Shown here: one piece after another, positions 34,016-45,265 of the stretch
Numbering within the stretch: position 1 is the stretch's first letter
Layout: every line of letters begins with the position of its first letter
Assembly (NCBI GenBank): GCA_023213395.1
Contig: CM041465.1
Location: 74,841,741-74,905,740, forward strand
Length of the DNA: 64,000 bases
Reading direction: 5' to 3'
From: Cycas panzhihuaensis
Taxonomy: Eukaryota > Cycadophyta
Position numbers and translations under genes: made by a program
Notes under the pieces: model-generated
Database searches by the model: none
The model's input: only the letters and a program-made list of their open reading frames with translations
What the model was told of the DNA's origin: nothing

Positions 34016-36231
34016 ATAGAAGGTTACCTGTCTGATTGGGCTTACTATACCATGGCTTCAGGAACTCAAGAGTTTCCCGCATCTATTCCGGAATCCGCCC
34101 ATGGGGCCGATGATTCCATCTATTATTCAGATGACCACTTTCACCCCACTGACTTTCGTCCTTCTGCTCATACAACAGAAGATTTATCTCCTCACAAGAC
34201 TCATCATCCTACTGGTGAGCCTTATGAGGAGCACCCTGAGGGATCCCTGACTTTCGAGATCTCGTCGACCTCATATAGATACGAGGGTACCCCTCCTGCC
34301 GATATGGTCGAAGCGCTCAGCGAGTACTTTTGAACAACTCGTCGCCAACTGCATCCTAGGTGGTTTGAAGAAATGTTGCGTAATGTAGCATCTTCTTCAT
34401 CCATACTTGCGCCTCTTACAATGAATGATGCTTCTGCCCACGCACACTCATCTTATGCTATGTTTACACCGGCTCCTAGGGCAAGCATTACACCGCTTAT
34501 CTCTAGCCGTGGTCCTACTTCTTCAGGACCCGTTCGTGGCGTGTCCTTTCCCCAACTTGAGGTTAGCATGCCATTTCTGAGTTAAACGAATGCGTTGCCT
34601 TCGAACGTGGCGCATGCGTTCCCTAGTAGGCCTCGAGGCCCTACTAGTATTGTTGCCATCAACTATGTAGGACCCACTCCTACATACGTTTAGAACCCTA
34701 CTGGTGGTCTTTCCCTTTACGTGCCCCCAGGTTACACGTCTCAACCTTAGGGGCAGGGTAGGGGAAACCACCTTCCTGCTTATAGGGTGGACCTGTTGCA
34801 CCCATATGGGGTTCCACCACCTATAGGTGGCCCATATGGGCAAAACCTAGTCCCTCACCCTTCTTTTCTGCCATCTAGTGCAACTCCTATTGCTGCGTCT
34901 TCGCAAGGGAATATACCTCCCTTCCAAAGCATTTATCCATAACCCCCTTTCCAACAAGGGGTGTTTCCCCAAGGAGGGATGGGCTTACCACCCCCATCCA
35001 TTCCTGTTCCTTTACCGGTCGTCGATCCGTTGGCCCATGTAAGGACACGTCCTTTCATGGACTACAGGTCAATGCCATTATCCATCTAGGCACTAAGGAC
35101 TAACCTACTGCCTCACCCTCCTGAAGTTCCCAAATTCGACGGAACTTCGTCGCAAGACCCAACCGAGCACGTGTGTAGTTTCTCTATGGCGTGCATCGAT
35201 TATTGGGCTTACGACCATATTCTGATGAAGCTATTTCTGTGATCCTTACAGGGCGATACCCTCAAGTGGTTTTATCGTCTCCCTGCCCATTCGATTTCTT
35301 TGTTCCAGCAATTGGTGGACGAGTTCATCAATTATTTTGACGTAGCCTGTCCATTCGAAAGCAGGATGAAAGCACTCCTTTTGCTTAAATAAGGTCACGA
35401 TGAAATGAATCATGACTTTGTGCAATGCTTCCATGATCTCCTTCACTCTACCAAGGCCACGTTGCCTGAAGAGTTGAAGCAAGATCTCTTCATCAACGTA
35501 CTTCACCCTGAAGTGCATGTGGAAGTCCTCAAGATGGGGGCAACCACATGCGACTTCGCAATTATGAGGTGCTTGGCGTTGGAGGCCATTGAGATCCAAG
35601 CCGAACTCAAGAAACCTCCTAAGCCCTCACAACATCGTGAGGCACCTCCCCTAGTGAAGGAAACCAAACCTTCGCAGCCTGCCAGGTCTACCTCTCATCT
35701 GATTGAGATGACTTTAGACCCTCTTACTTCCACTATTCGCTCATTCGAGCGCACGATGAAGGAGCTTAAACTCTAACCTCCTTCATCGCCGACCTCCCAT
35801 AAACCAGTTCAGCAAGCCTCTCGTGCAGTACCCCCCAAAGGGGGTAACATCAAACCTTCTCAAGTAAGGAGGATCGATCCTCCCCTTGAGAAGAGGTGGT
35901 GTTCCATCCATGGGGTGCGCTTCCACGATGATTCACGTTGTCGGGCACAACACCCACGTGACACCCCACTGCGCGATTTATCCCCTAGGCAGGCATCGAG
36001 GCCTAACCTCGATCAACCTATTCATATAGACCCATTCTCCAAACATGGGGAACATGGTCGTGATATTCAGCAAAGGAACAATCAGAATTGGGATAGATCC
36101 CCCGATTCTCGCCCTTCTTATGGTAGAGGGAAGGGTGTACGAAGGCCATCTTCCCCTTCGCGCTCCCCTGACCGCCGTGCTCCATCACCTTCGTGGTCCT
36201 GTAACAAGGGAAAGAAGGTGATCCAAATGCT
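34016..36231 (+). pseudogene. gag: Tat-B Gag
   Basis: Same protein as Tat-A Gag, in a single frame from 33944 to about 36790. The initiator is ATA at 34016 (ATG in Tat-A). Landmarks are EGYLSDWAYYTM, LQGDTLKWFYRL at about 35250, FVQCFHDLLHS and WCSIHGVRFHDDS. Stops at 34583 (TAA, CAA in Tat-A), 34749 (TAG, TGG in Tat-A), 35390 and 35776 are transitions. Since Tat-A and Tat-B are broken at different codons, each shows the other's original codon. Confidence 0.85.
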
Positions 36232-37419
36232 TGAGACCACTCCCCTCTATGCTTTGACCTGGTCTCAAGTCACAAAGGAGGCAACAGGTGCCTCCGCATC
36301 TACCACGCAACTTGATCCTCCTCCAGAAGCTATTCCTCCAGAGATTCCCACACTTCTCAAGAGCATTCCCGTCTGCCCCGATAGATTCGACTTTAGGAGA
36401 GCCCTTACCCAACCCATAGGGAGGGGTAAGCCCTTCTCCGTAGTCGAAGAGCTCCTCACCGTGGCTGTTAGGATGTCCATCATGGACGTCTTGAGAAGTT
36501 GCCTTGAGCAGCGAATGCTCCTCTTGGAAGCTCTAGGATCGAATGACACGTCCGGTCATGCCTTGGGCACAGCCCAAAGTTGCGAACCCGTCATCTCTTT
36601 CGATCCCAAAGATCTTCCCGCATCTAGTGGAAGGGAACGCCAATGGAACTTCCCTTTCATCATTACCATAGATACTCCTGATTGCACATTGTGAAGAACT
36701 GTCGTGGACAATGGTTCTTCCGTCAACGCCATGCCCTTGCACGTTATGCAAGAGCTTGGCATTTCTGCCTTAGAACCTGTTCCATGGCATTGTCGAGGTT
36801 ATATGTGATGGTGAGAAGACTCCCTTGGGATCTGTCTCGATACCTCTTACTCTCAAGGATAAGACTATCATTACTGACATCGTCATCCTCGATGTTGACG
36901 TTGATTACAACTTGCTTCTGGGTCGACCATGGCTTGACCAAATAGGAGCCGTGTGTTCCACCCGTTGGGGGCAACTTAAATTTGTATATAATGGGAAAAT
37001 GAAAGTTATCTCCCATGAGCGATCGCTTGCTAAACAAGCTAGGCCTTCTGCTCAAGTGAGCCATAGCCATCCGAAGGGGAACAAACGCCCTTCCGGTCAT
37101 GTTTCGACCTATTCCATCGAAATCCCCGATTCCTCTTACTGCGAAGAAGATCCCATATCTTTTTCCTCTGATTTAATGCGTTTCGTCCCCATTGGTGTTA
37201 GAAGCTATGGGTACCTCGCCATGTTTGATGATGACGGGTCTAATAGCGAGGATGAGGATCATCCTCACCCAGTTTTATTTCTCCGCACTAGTGTGGGGCA
37301 TCCTCCTAGTCCTAGGTTTCCTCCTAGGACCCCTTTTGTTATAGAGCCTGGTCATTTTCACATGTCACATGACATTGCGCATGTTGATCATTATGTCCCT
37401 GGCTCTTTCATCCTATAAC
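36232..37419 (+). pseudogene. Tat-B protease and protease-RT linker
   Basis: In frame with Gag up to the active site, where VVDNGSSVNAMPLHVMQELG is readable at about 36700-36760 after a TGA that was CGA. A +1 insertion near 36800 (TTATATGTGATGG against TTACGACGGTAG in Tat-A) shifts the frame. The second half continues from 36825 with LGSVSIPLTLKDK and DYNLLLGRPWLDQIG, with the Arg of LGRPW kept. The acidic linker (DDDGSNSEDEDHPHP) and Pro-rich RFPPRTPF follow. Confidence 0.8.
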
Positions 37420-37616
37420 CTTCTGTAGGTGATGATGTTAAGAGTTTCCCTCTTGCTTTTTACGAGGGACCTCTCCCTAACTCTCCTTTAGAGTCCCTTA
37501 GGGATGATGGCCAGCTTTCAGGCCATACCAGTCCTATCACTCCCACGCTATCCTGCACCTCATCCATTCGAAGTTAGGTCATCCATGGGGTAGACTACTT
37601 TGAAGACGACGAGGCT

Positions 37617-39220
37617 TTGCTGGAGCACTTAGCAGGCTCCATGCCCAGTTTACCTTTTGGTCACCATAAGCTTGGCCACCAGAAGGTCCTAGCGATTGGG
37701 TCCATGCTTGCTGACCCAATCCCTTCTTCTGTTTCCTCTCCTCCTGTCGATCTTGCCCCCCTCCATTTCGAGGAGGGGAATGCTATGTGTATGGGGGCAA
37801 CTCAGGACATAGTCCTTGCCCCAGATAAGATCATTAAGGTAGGAGTAGAATGTACTCCTAACGAAGTGAGGGAATACTCCCTCTTGTTCCGGGAGTTCTA
37901 TGATATATTTGCATGGGACTACTCGGACATAAAGGGTATTGACCCCTCCATCGTCACGCATAACCTTACGACCATTCCTGATGCTCGCCCTGTGCGTCAG
38001 AAGCAGCGTCCCCTTCACTCGAAGCTTTCAGCTGCCATTAAGATGGAGGTTGAGAAGCTTCTAGACATGGGACTCGTTTCTTCCATCGATTACCCTAAGC
38101 AGGTATCGAATATCGTTCCTGTTGCTAAGAAGAATGTGACCATTTGCATTTGTATTGATTTTCGTGACATAAACAATGTTTGTCCTAAGGACAACTTTCC
38201 TCTTCCCTTCATTGATCAAATAATTGATCGTACAGCTGGATTCGAAGTTATGTCCTTAATGGACGACTTCTCTGGCTATAACCAAATCCAGATCTCTCCT
38301 GAAGACCGCCATAAGATGACCTTCACTATGCCATGGGGTACCTTTGCCTACAAGGCAATGCCCTTTGGTCTTAAGAATGCAGGGGCTACTTATCAAAGAG
38401 CCATGCATTTTATCTTTCACGACCTCATCAACAATATGTTAGAGGTCTTCATGGACAATATGATGGGCCTTTCACGTACCAGGGCCCATCATCCCTCTGA
38501 CTTGCGTGCCATCTTCACAAGATGCCGCAAGTATCACGTTAGCCTGAACCTGCTTAAATATGTGTTTGCCGTCACTTCAGGCAAACTCTTGGGTTTCCTC
38601 GTGTCCCAACAAGGAATCCAAATTGATCCGAAAAAATTCAAGGCAATCTTTGACATGCCGTCGCCTAGGACCCAACGACAAATTAAGTCGTTTCTAGGTA
38701 GGCTTGGTTTTTTGAGGCATTTCTTAGTAAATTTCGCCATAAACGCCAAGCCTCTTACAAACCTATTGAAGAAAGGAGCCCCTTTTGTTTGGTCAGATAA
38801 GACCCAAAAGGCATTCATAGGACTCAAGGAAGCTCTCATTTCTGCCCTTACACTGGCACCTCCTTGCTTTGATAAGCCCTTCATTCTATACACCTCGGCA
38901 ACCGATGAATCCCTGGGTGCAATGCTCACACAGGAGGACGATTCAAGAACTGAGAGGGCTATTTATTTCATCAGCCACACTCTCATTGTCACTGAATTAA
39001 ACTATCCTCTAGTCAAAAAGGAATGCCTCTCCTTGGTCCATGCGACCAAGAAGTTTAGGCATTACTTGCTCGGCAATACAACTAAGGTGATCGTTTAATC
39101 CGATCCCTTGCGTTACTTGCTTACTCGTTCGGACTTGATGGGTAGGGCAAGCCGTTGGCCCGTCCTGCTTCAAGAGTCTGACTTGCAAGTCATTAATAGG
39201 AAGTCGAAGAAGGGAATGAT
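37617..39220 (+). pseudogene. Tat-B reverse transcriptase and RNase H
   Basis: A 493-codon open stretch. The pre-RT block FAWDYSDIKGIDPSI is followed by RT: VRQKQRPLHSKLS, EVEKLLDMGLVSSI, ICIDFRDINNVCPKDNFPLP, SLMDDFSGYNQIQI, TFTMPWGTFAYKAMPFGLKN and ATYQRAMHFIFHDL. The catalytic box, normally (Y/F)(V/I)DD, reads FMDN at about 38450 with the second Asp lost. Then NLLKYVFAVTSGKLLGFLVS, PKKFKAIFDMPSPRT and the RNase H domain (FILYTSATDESLGAMLTQED, NYPLVKKECLSLVHATKKFRHYL). The stop at 39096 is a former CAA or CGA, and reading continues with DPLRYLLTR and GRASRWPVLL. No second RNase H lies before integrase. Confidence 0.92.
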
Positions 39221-40121
39221 AGTAGCAGAGCAATTAGCTGATGCTGCCATTCCCAACATGAGCGGTGTTCCTATTGACGACTCTTTCCCAGATGAGTCTA
39301 TTATGACCGCCCAAGATGCTTCTCCTCACCTACTCACCGGTAGCGAGTGGTATGGCGACATTGTGCGATATCTGACTTAGCAAGAATAACGCCCTGAAGC
39401 CAGTAACAAGGTTAAGTCACACATCCGTGCCACCGCTAGGTAACACTTCCTCGTGGACAAAGTATTGTACAAGAGATCCTTCGATGGGATCCTGCTTCGC
39501 TGTGTCACTCCTGACGAAGTAGACCAAATACTTTGTGAATGCCATCATGGCATTTGTGGGGGCCACTTTAGGGGCCAATCCATGGCCCAAAGGATCCTCC
39601 GCATGGGTTATTACTGGCCGTCCTTATTCAAGGACACCCACGCCTATGCCCTTAGATGTCGGCGATGCCAGGAGCACACCAATATCTCTCACGTACCTTC
39701 CGAGGCATTACACCCTATCGTGTCTCCGTGGCCCTTTTCTCAATAGGGCTTGAATCTCATTGGGGCTATATCGCCGCCATCTTCTGCACAACATAAATAT
39801 ATCTTAACCACTACCGAATACTTCACTAAATGGGCAGAGGCAATCCCCCTATCCACTACCCCTGGTAAGATGATAGCCACCTTCGTCTACCAGCATATTA
39901 TTTGTCGTTTTGGGATTCCAGATGTCCTAATTATGGATAATAGAACTTCCTTTTGTAATAAGGAAATGGATGAGCTATGCAAGAGATTTAAAATCTTGCA
40001 TAAGACATCATCCCCTTATTACCACCAAGCAAACGGGCAAGTTAAATCTAGATTACTACCCTCGAAGGCTTGGAATTCAAGAAAGCAATCAATGGGAAAT
40101 TTCAAGAAGTTTTACGCATGA
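39221..40121 (+). pseudogene. Tat-B integrase, C-terminal part deleted
   Basis: In frame with RT. The zinc domain is complete: CHHGICGGHFRGQSMAQRIL and YALRCRRCQEH (HHCC). Core motifs: ILTTTEYFTKWAEAIPL (first catalytic Asp now Glu), VLIMDNRTSF (second Asp present) and YHQANGQVKSR (catalytic Glu now Lys). Directly after this, near 40050, the sequence jumps to a frameshifted version of the last 25 codons seen in Tat-A (CTCGAAGGCTTGGAATTC against TTGGAAGGCTTAGAATTT), so the C-terminal domain is missing. The Tat-A and Tat-B deletions are complementary. Confidence 0.88.
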
Positions 40122-40188
40122 TCCTTTTACTTTTTCTTTGCGCTGTTCAAATGAGCCTAAACTCACTATTTTGAATTTGCTCCACCTC

Positions 40189-40628
40189 CCAACCATGTAG
40201 AATGGCAATTTTAGATGGATTTCACTTCTTCTTCTTGGCCCTCATGAACCCACATTCCTCGTAGATGCTTTTAGGAACCTTTTGTCCTCCTATTTGGGCA
40301 TTCCTAACTAGGACTACTAGGAGTATCATCACTCCCTTCCCTGCCTGCTGTTTACTGCATTCCACATGCCTCGTGGACGTGCATGTCACCTTCATTTCTA
40401 GCCTTACACCTCCTCGACTGCTCTCGCTTATGGTAGACGTGTACTTGTGTTAGACATATAAATACATGGAAGTGAACACATGCATATTATAAACTAAATA
40501 TTTATAACAAACATATTTATATCAAAAATATTTTGCAACATTTACAACATACAAAATAAATACATGTCATCCATACATGCTATACACACCATTTCATGTC
40601 AAAATGGGGTTCCACCACTTGTATATAT

Positions 40629-40672
<44 letters not shown>

Positions 40673-41123
40673 CTAACCATGGGTAGAATGGCAATTTAAG
40701 ACAGATTTTCGCTTCTTCTTCCAGTTCCTCCTACGAAACCCACATTCCCGTATGCTCTCGGGAACCTTTGTCCTCCTATTTGGGCATTCCCTGACTAGGA
40801 CGACGCTGTGGAGTATCGTCACTCCCTTCTCTTGCCTGTTGTTTCCTTTGCATATTCTGCTATGCTCCCCTGTGGATGTGCATGTCGCTCTATTTCTAAC
40901 CTCACACCTCTCAATCACCTCTGCTTATGGTGGATGTGTGTGCTCCTGTTAGACATATAGCCATACATGGAAGGAAATACATGCATATTACAACCAAATA
41001 TTTACAATAAAACATATTTACATCAAAACATTTATAACATTTACAACATACAAAATAAACATACATGTCATCCATACATACTATACACACCATTTCATGT
41101 CAAAATGGGGTTCCAATTACCTC

Positions 41124-41197
<74 letters not shown>

Positions 41198-41200
41198 AAA
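40189..41200. repeat. Tandem duplication of about 485 bp in the Tat-B spacer
   Basis: Copy 1 (40189-40672) starts CCAACCATGTAGAATGGC and ends in (TA)n at 40622-40668. Copy 2 (40673 to about 41200) starts CTAACCATGGGTAGAATGGC and ends in (TA)n at 41125-41195. Both contain the TGTTAGACATATA and TCAAAATGGGGTTCCA blocks. Tat-A has one copy (25601-26050). The copies have diverged visibly, so the duplication is not recent, and the boundary coincides with the TA run. Confidence 0.85.
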
Positions 41201-41326
41201 ATGTCATGGTACATCATGCATGTGGGAAGCCGGGATCCTTGCAAGGGGGGTACAATCATGTGAGCCTACATATGACCCCTTGGAGGCCCGTGCTTTCCCG
41301 TCAAAATCAAATATGCATCTCATTTG

Positions 41327-43246
41327 CTACTGCTGTCCTGATCCTGGGGTGCCATCCCCTGGTTTCTATGATCCCTCTCTTAGGGACCACATCCCTCCGA
41401 GGCTCCTCCTGGGCCTCTGCGAGCTACCTACCTCGCTCCCCTCGTCCCAAGGTCATCTCAAGGTTGTAGCCACTGTGTGCGTGTAGGTCTGGCTCTTGCT
41501 TGACCTCGAGGCCATCTGCGCCACTAGCTGATCATATCGGGCCTGGATACGATCCCTCTCTCCTCGGAGCCCCTCCTTTGTCACCTTGAAGCACTCCTCC
41601 AGTACCATTATACGGACCCTGCTCTTAGCATCTCCCCCTGCTTCACTATGAGCCTCTAAGGCCTGGACTCGTCTGCGCAGTCATCCTGCTCGCCCCTGGC
41701 TGTGTTAAGCTCTCGCTGCAGCTGCCCCTGGAATGCCATGTGTTCCTGGGACTCTATAACCCAGATGTCTCTCACCCTCACTAGTGGGGCGAACACCTAC
41801 ATATGGGCTCTTGCTGACCTGGGTGCATCCTCTGCCTGGATGGGCAGTTGCCCCTCTGTGTAGACCTGAGGGAACATCTCCCTCACCATAGCCTCCACTA
41901 GTCTCTAGACCTCTGCTACACTTATCAATGTAACATACTGTGTGTCAGTGTATATCCTCACTGCATACCATAATAAAATGAAACCAAGTATCTATTTAGA
42001 TGTCAAACGACTAAGGAAACGGTTAGGTCTCACCTGCTATGGCCGCTGGCTCCTCTACTCGGGTGACATCCTCGTCTCTTGGCCCTCCGCCAACTGAAGG
42101 TACCTCATCCTCAGGTACCTCCTCTACCTCAACCTCGCTTCTAGTAGGGACTGGCTTGACCCTCGCCTCTCTGGATCTCCTCATGATCCGTAGTCTACGG
42201 CCCCTGGTCTCCAAAGATCTGCTCCCTCAGCCTCCCCGATGGGCTCGCCTCCTCCAGCGATCCGGATGGTCGCCGCCTCCTACCGATCGTGATGGACCTG
42301 CCTCTCCTACAGGTCATGATGGGCCAGCCCCATCTCTCCCATCATCATTGTCATCACTGCTATCGCCATCGTTGTCATCATCATCGTCATCGTTTATGGG
42401 TGCTCCTGCTCTGCCCGCTCCATCGTCACTCTCCCACCTCACTGCTCTGTATGGCTCTGCTGTATAGTTTGTGAGAGTGAGGAGGTTGAGTGACGTCGCA
42501 TCAATCGACTGACATACATGTGCCTGATCCTCTGTCCCTCAGAGCTGTGTCTATCATCTGTGGACCATCGGGGCCCACTCTGCTATGGGGTATGGTCCCC
42601 CTGCTGGTGTCACTACCACAAAATGGTCAAAAAACCAGCATTGTAATAGCGTGCTGTAAGAGAATCCTCCCCTCCCAGATCTCTGGATGGTATCTAGCTG
42701 GGCGATGAGGTTTGTCACAACTAGAGTAGCCCAATCCATCCTCTCGCCGGCCTCGCACTGACGTGCTGCATCCACCTAGCCTCCAGGGATCTCCCTGTAG
42801 TTCTATTTCCGGGAAATCTGGAACATAATGCATAGTTCTATCAGCTTCCTTACTCGAGGAATCTGTAACATAAGCATAGTCTGGAGGGCAGCTCCCCTCC
42901 GCTCCCACCTGTCGGTCCCTGTGAAAAACTGGGCCGCCTCCCTGTATGATGCCTCGGTGTTAGGCAATGCTCCTAGCCTCACTGGCCTCCCTGTCGCTGG
43001 TACTCCCAGAATCTGCCTGATATCCCCTAGGGTAATAGTGATATCACCTATCTAAGGCAGGTGAAATACGTGCCTCCTCCTATCCCAGTGTGACACGATA
43101 TCAACCAGAAACCTCTAGTCTGATGCGAACTGGGGTGTCTTGAGGGCCTTATATAGGCCACACCTTCGCAAAGTCGCCTTGTCCTCTTGGGATGCCATCT
43201 CCATGTAACTCAGTATAGGCATGCCTACGTTCTCGTGGTTGTCCAT
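41327..43246 (-). pseudogene. Antisense PMD-like gene of Tat-B, spliced, about 602 codons
   Basis: The main exon reads from ATG 43246 to 42034 in one frame, about 404 codons with no net indel and about nine stops, all explicable by C-to-T or G-to-A. Landmarks: MDNHENVGMPILSYMEMASQ, KATLRRCGLYKALKTPQFAS, DIVSHWDRRRHVFHLP, GDITITLGDIRQILGVPATG, RPVRLG, MDWATLVVTNLIAQLDT, LLQCWFFDHF, PYPIAEWAPMV, an Asp-rich run near 42360, and an Arg-rich segment. A phase-1 intron at 41921-42033 starts GTGAGACC like that of Tat-A. The last exon encodes a coiled coil (RIQARYDQLVAQMASRS) and ends GQQ-TAG at 41327-41329, the same end as in Tat-A. The HLP..GDITITL.DI..ILG pattern and the W...L...L....LLQ.W pattern match PMD proteins. 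The identification is by eye. Confidence 0.68.
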
Positions 43247-43254
43247 CGCGATAA

Positions 43255-43739
43255 CTGCATGTAATCACCAAAAATCAATCAAGGTCAGCCTCTTAGCAGT
43301 CATCTATGCTCCTAGCTTTCTTTTTTATTTTCCTTCCTGATTTTGGGGGTTATTTGGCCCATCTTTTATTTTTTTCTGGCTTTCTACCTACGTACCGCTC
43401 TAAATTTAGCGGTACTGCTAAATTTGGAGTGGGTCCTGTGGCGATCGCTTTCCTCTAGCGATCCCGTGGCCAAGATCACGGTGCCATGGTACAAATGGCA
43501 ACCCCCCTTAAAAGGGGGGTTTCTGGCCTGAAAATCTCAAATTTTTTTGTGGTGGACCCTCGTGGAGCCCACCGGGACCAGGGCTCCCTAATGCCCAAGT
43601 CCCCGCCTCTTTCTGGGTCTGATTCAGACTCTGAGAGGCATCCAATTGCCCATAAGGGGCATAAAAAATGCATAAAATTAACTAAAAAGCAATAAACTTT
43701 GAACTTTGAAATGGGGAAGGTTTTGCGAGATCCACTCAC
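43255..43739 (-). other. Probable 5' intron of the antisense gene, Tat-B
   Basis: Donor GTGAGTGG at 43739 and acceptor TTACATGCAG ending at 43255, 9 bases before the ATG. Size and ends match the Tat-A counterpart. Confidence 0.45.
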
Positions 43740-43920
43740 TGGGTCTAGCCTGACCATCGCCATCTCGTCCCTCTGGTCATAACGACTATCGTTATGCTCA
43801 GATCCAATGGTCGGATCATCTCGTGTGTGCCTCCGAAGTTAGATAGCGCTTCGCGTCGTAAGGGAATGGCTCTGGTTTCGTATGAGAGCCGGTGAAAATG
43901 AATCCGATTTTCATTTATTT

Positions 43921-43930
43921 TCCTTATATA
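43921..43930 (-). promoter_or_regulatory. TATA box of the antisense gene, Tat-B
   Basis: The minus strand reads TATATAAGGA, identical to Tat-A 28711-28720, while much of the surrounding sequence has diverged. Confidence 0.6.
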
Positions 43931-43939
43931 GCCAGGGGC

Positions 43940-44456
43940 CTCGATAGACACTTCTTCTGTTTCTGGCCTTGCGACAATCGTTGGGACCGTCTTGTTGCCC
44001 TGATAGACTTTGCCTTCTAGCCCTGTTGCCTATTGTGCTCTATTGATGCCCTTTCTACCCTCCCTTACAAGGGCATTTATGGCACCTCATTATCGCACTT
44101 TTGCCAGGGCCCTTCTACATCATTTTGTGTGCTACTCCTGTGTGTGCCTGAGTTTATACTCGTTTGGCTCATTTCGCTACCCTGGACTCGTTTCTGCAGC
44201 CCTTTTTCACCCCTAGGGTCTCCAAAGGGAATGCTCCTTCGTCCGGGGGCATGTTTTGCTTCCCAAAGCAACCTTTGGCGCTCTAGGGCATCTTTTCTTT
44301 GCCCACTCTCAGCCAGTGGCTAGATTGCTTGCTCTCATTCTCGGGTAACCTCATTGCTAGGTCCTCCTACCCTTCTAGGCCACCTTTTTGCTCGCCATTT
44401 GAGTCTTTCTTTTACTTTCATTACTATTTGTTTGCTACAGGATTTAGTGTTCAGAT
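43940..44456. other. Divergent intergenic region of Tat-B
   Basis: About 520 bp between the antisense TATA box and the sense RNase H ORF, alignable with 28730-29248. Conserved pieces include CATTTATGGC, CTCATTTCGCTACCCTGGAC and GGTCCTCCTACCCTTC. It ends TTTGCTACAG, then TGTTCAG, then ATATG. Confidence 0.45.
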
Positions 44457-44909
44457 ATGTCCTTTTTCATTTTTACCGATGGTGGAAGTCGCGGTAACCC
44501 CGAACCTTTCGCCGCTGCGTGGATTCTTCGCAGCCCCTCCAGACATGATTGCTTGCGTTTCAGAGCCTTCATTCCTGAGGCAACCAATAATGAAGATGAG
44601 TACATAGCCATTATTGAAGCCCTTACTGATGCTCTCCATTTCCATCATGGGTCCATCGTGTTGCTTTGCAATTCTCAGGTTGTGGTGTCCCATCTCACCC
44701 AGGTCACTGTGTGCGATGCCCTCACCGAGAATCTCAAGGCCCCGCCGCTGTGTCTCTTCCGCTCATTTCTCATCAGTGGATATTTGGCACATCCTCAGCA
44801 CCTCAATGCCGAGGCTGCCTGCCCCGCCTCATCCTTGAGCGCCTCCTCTTCCTCGACGATCGCCCGAGGCTTGCTCGGCCAGCCTGCGTGCCCGAGCCTC
44901 CAGTCATAG
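44457..44909 (+). pseudogene. Archaeal-type RNase H ORF of Tat-B
   Basis: From ATG 44457, MSFFIFTDGGSRGNPEP keeps the first catalytic Asp. EATNNEDEYIAIIEAL keeps the Glu, while LLCNSQVVVSHL has the third acidic residue changed to Asn. After about 44720 two small indels break the frame (Tat-A reads through), but HLNAEA and a downstream ASSL show the N.EAD.LA end. In gene order it lies past the antisense PMD-like gene and before (TA)n, PPT and LTR, exactly as in Tat-A, so the arrangement is ancestral to both elements. Confidence 0.78.
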
Positions 44910-45125
44910 TTAGATGTGTTTGCTCTATTTCCTGGATGCCCTCCTACTTCATGTTGCACTTCAGCAACGGGGGGGAATCCCCTTTTTCTTGCTCATTTCA
45001 GTTACAGGTCGATGCTTAGACGACGCGTAGGTAACCCCTACGTTGTCCTCGTCTCCGTCTCTCTTATCCACGTATTTCGCCATGACACTCGCCTATGCCC
45101 TTGGTCCATGTGATACTCTTTATTG

Positions 45126-45127
<2 letters not shown>

Positions 45128-45180
<53 letters not shown>
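45128..45180. repeat. (TA)n microsatellite in Tat-B
   Basis: Pure alternating TA, 53 bp, at the position equivalent to 29932-30062 in Tat-A. Confidence 0.97.
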
Positions 45181-45183
<3 letters not shown>

Positions 45184-45265
45184 TGTGCTACTCATATCTT
45201 TGATTGTCAGCATTCACCGTCATATTATGCTTCTGAGCAGTGAGGCTCTGCTGCCAAGGGGGCAG

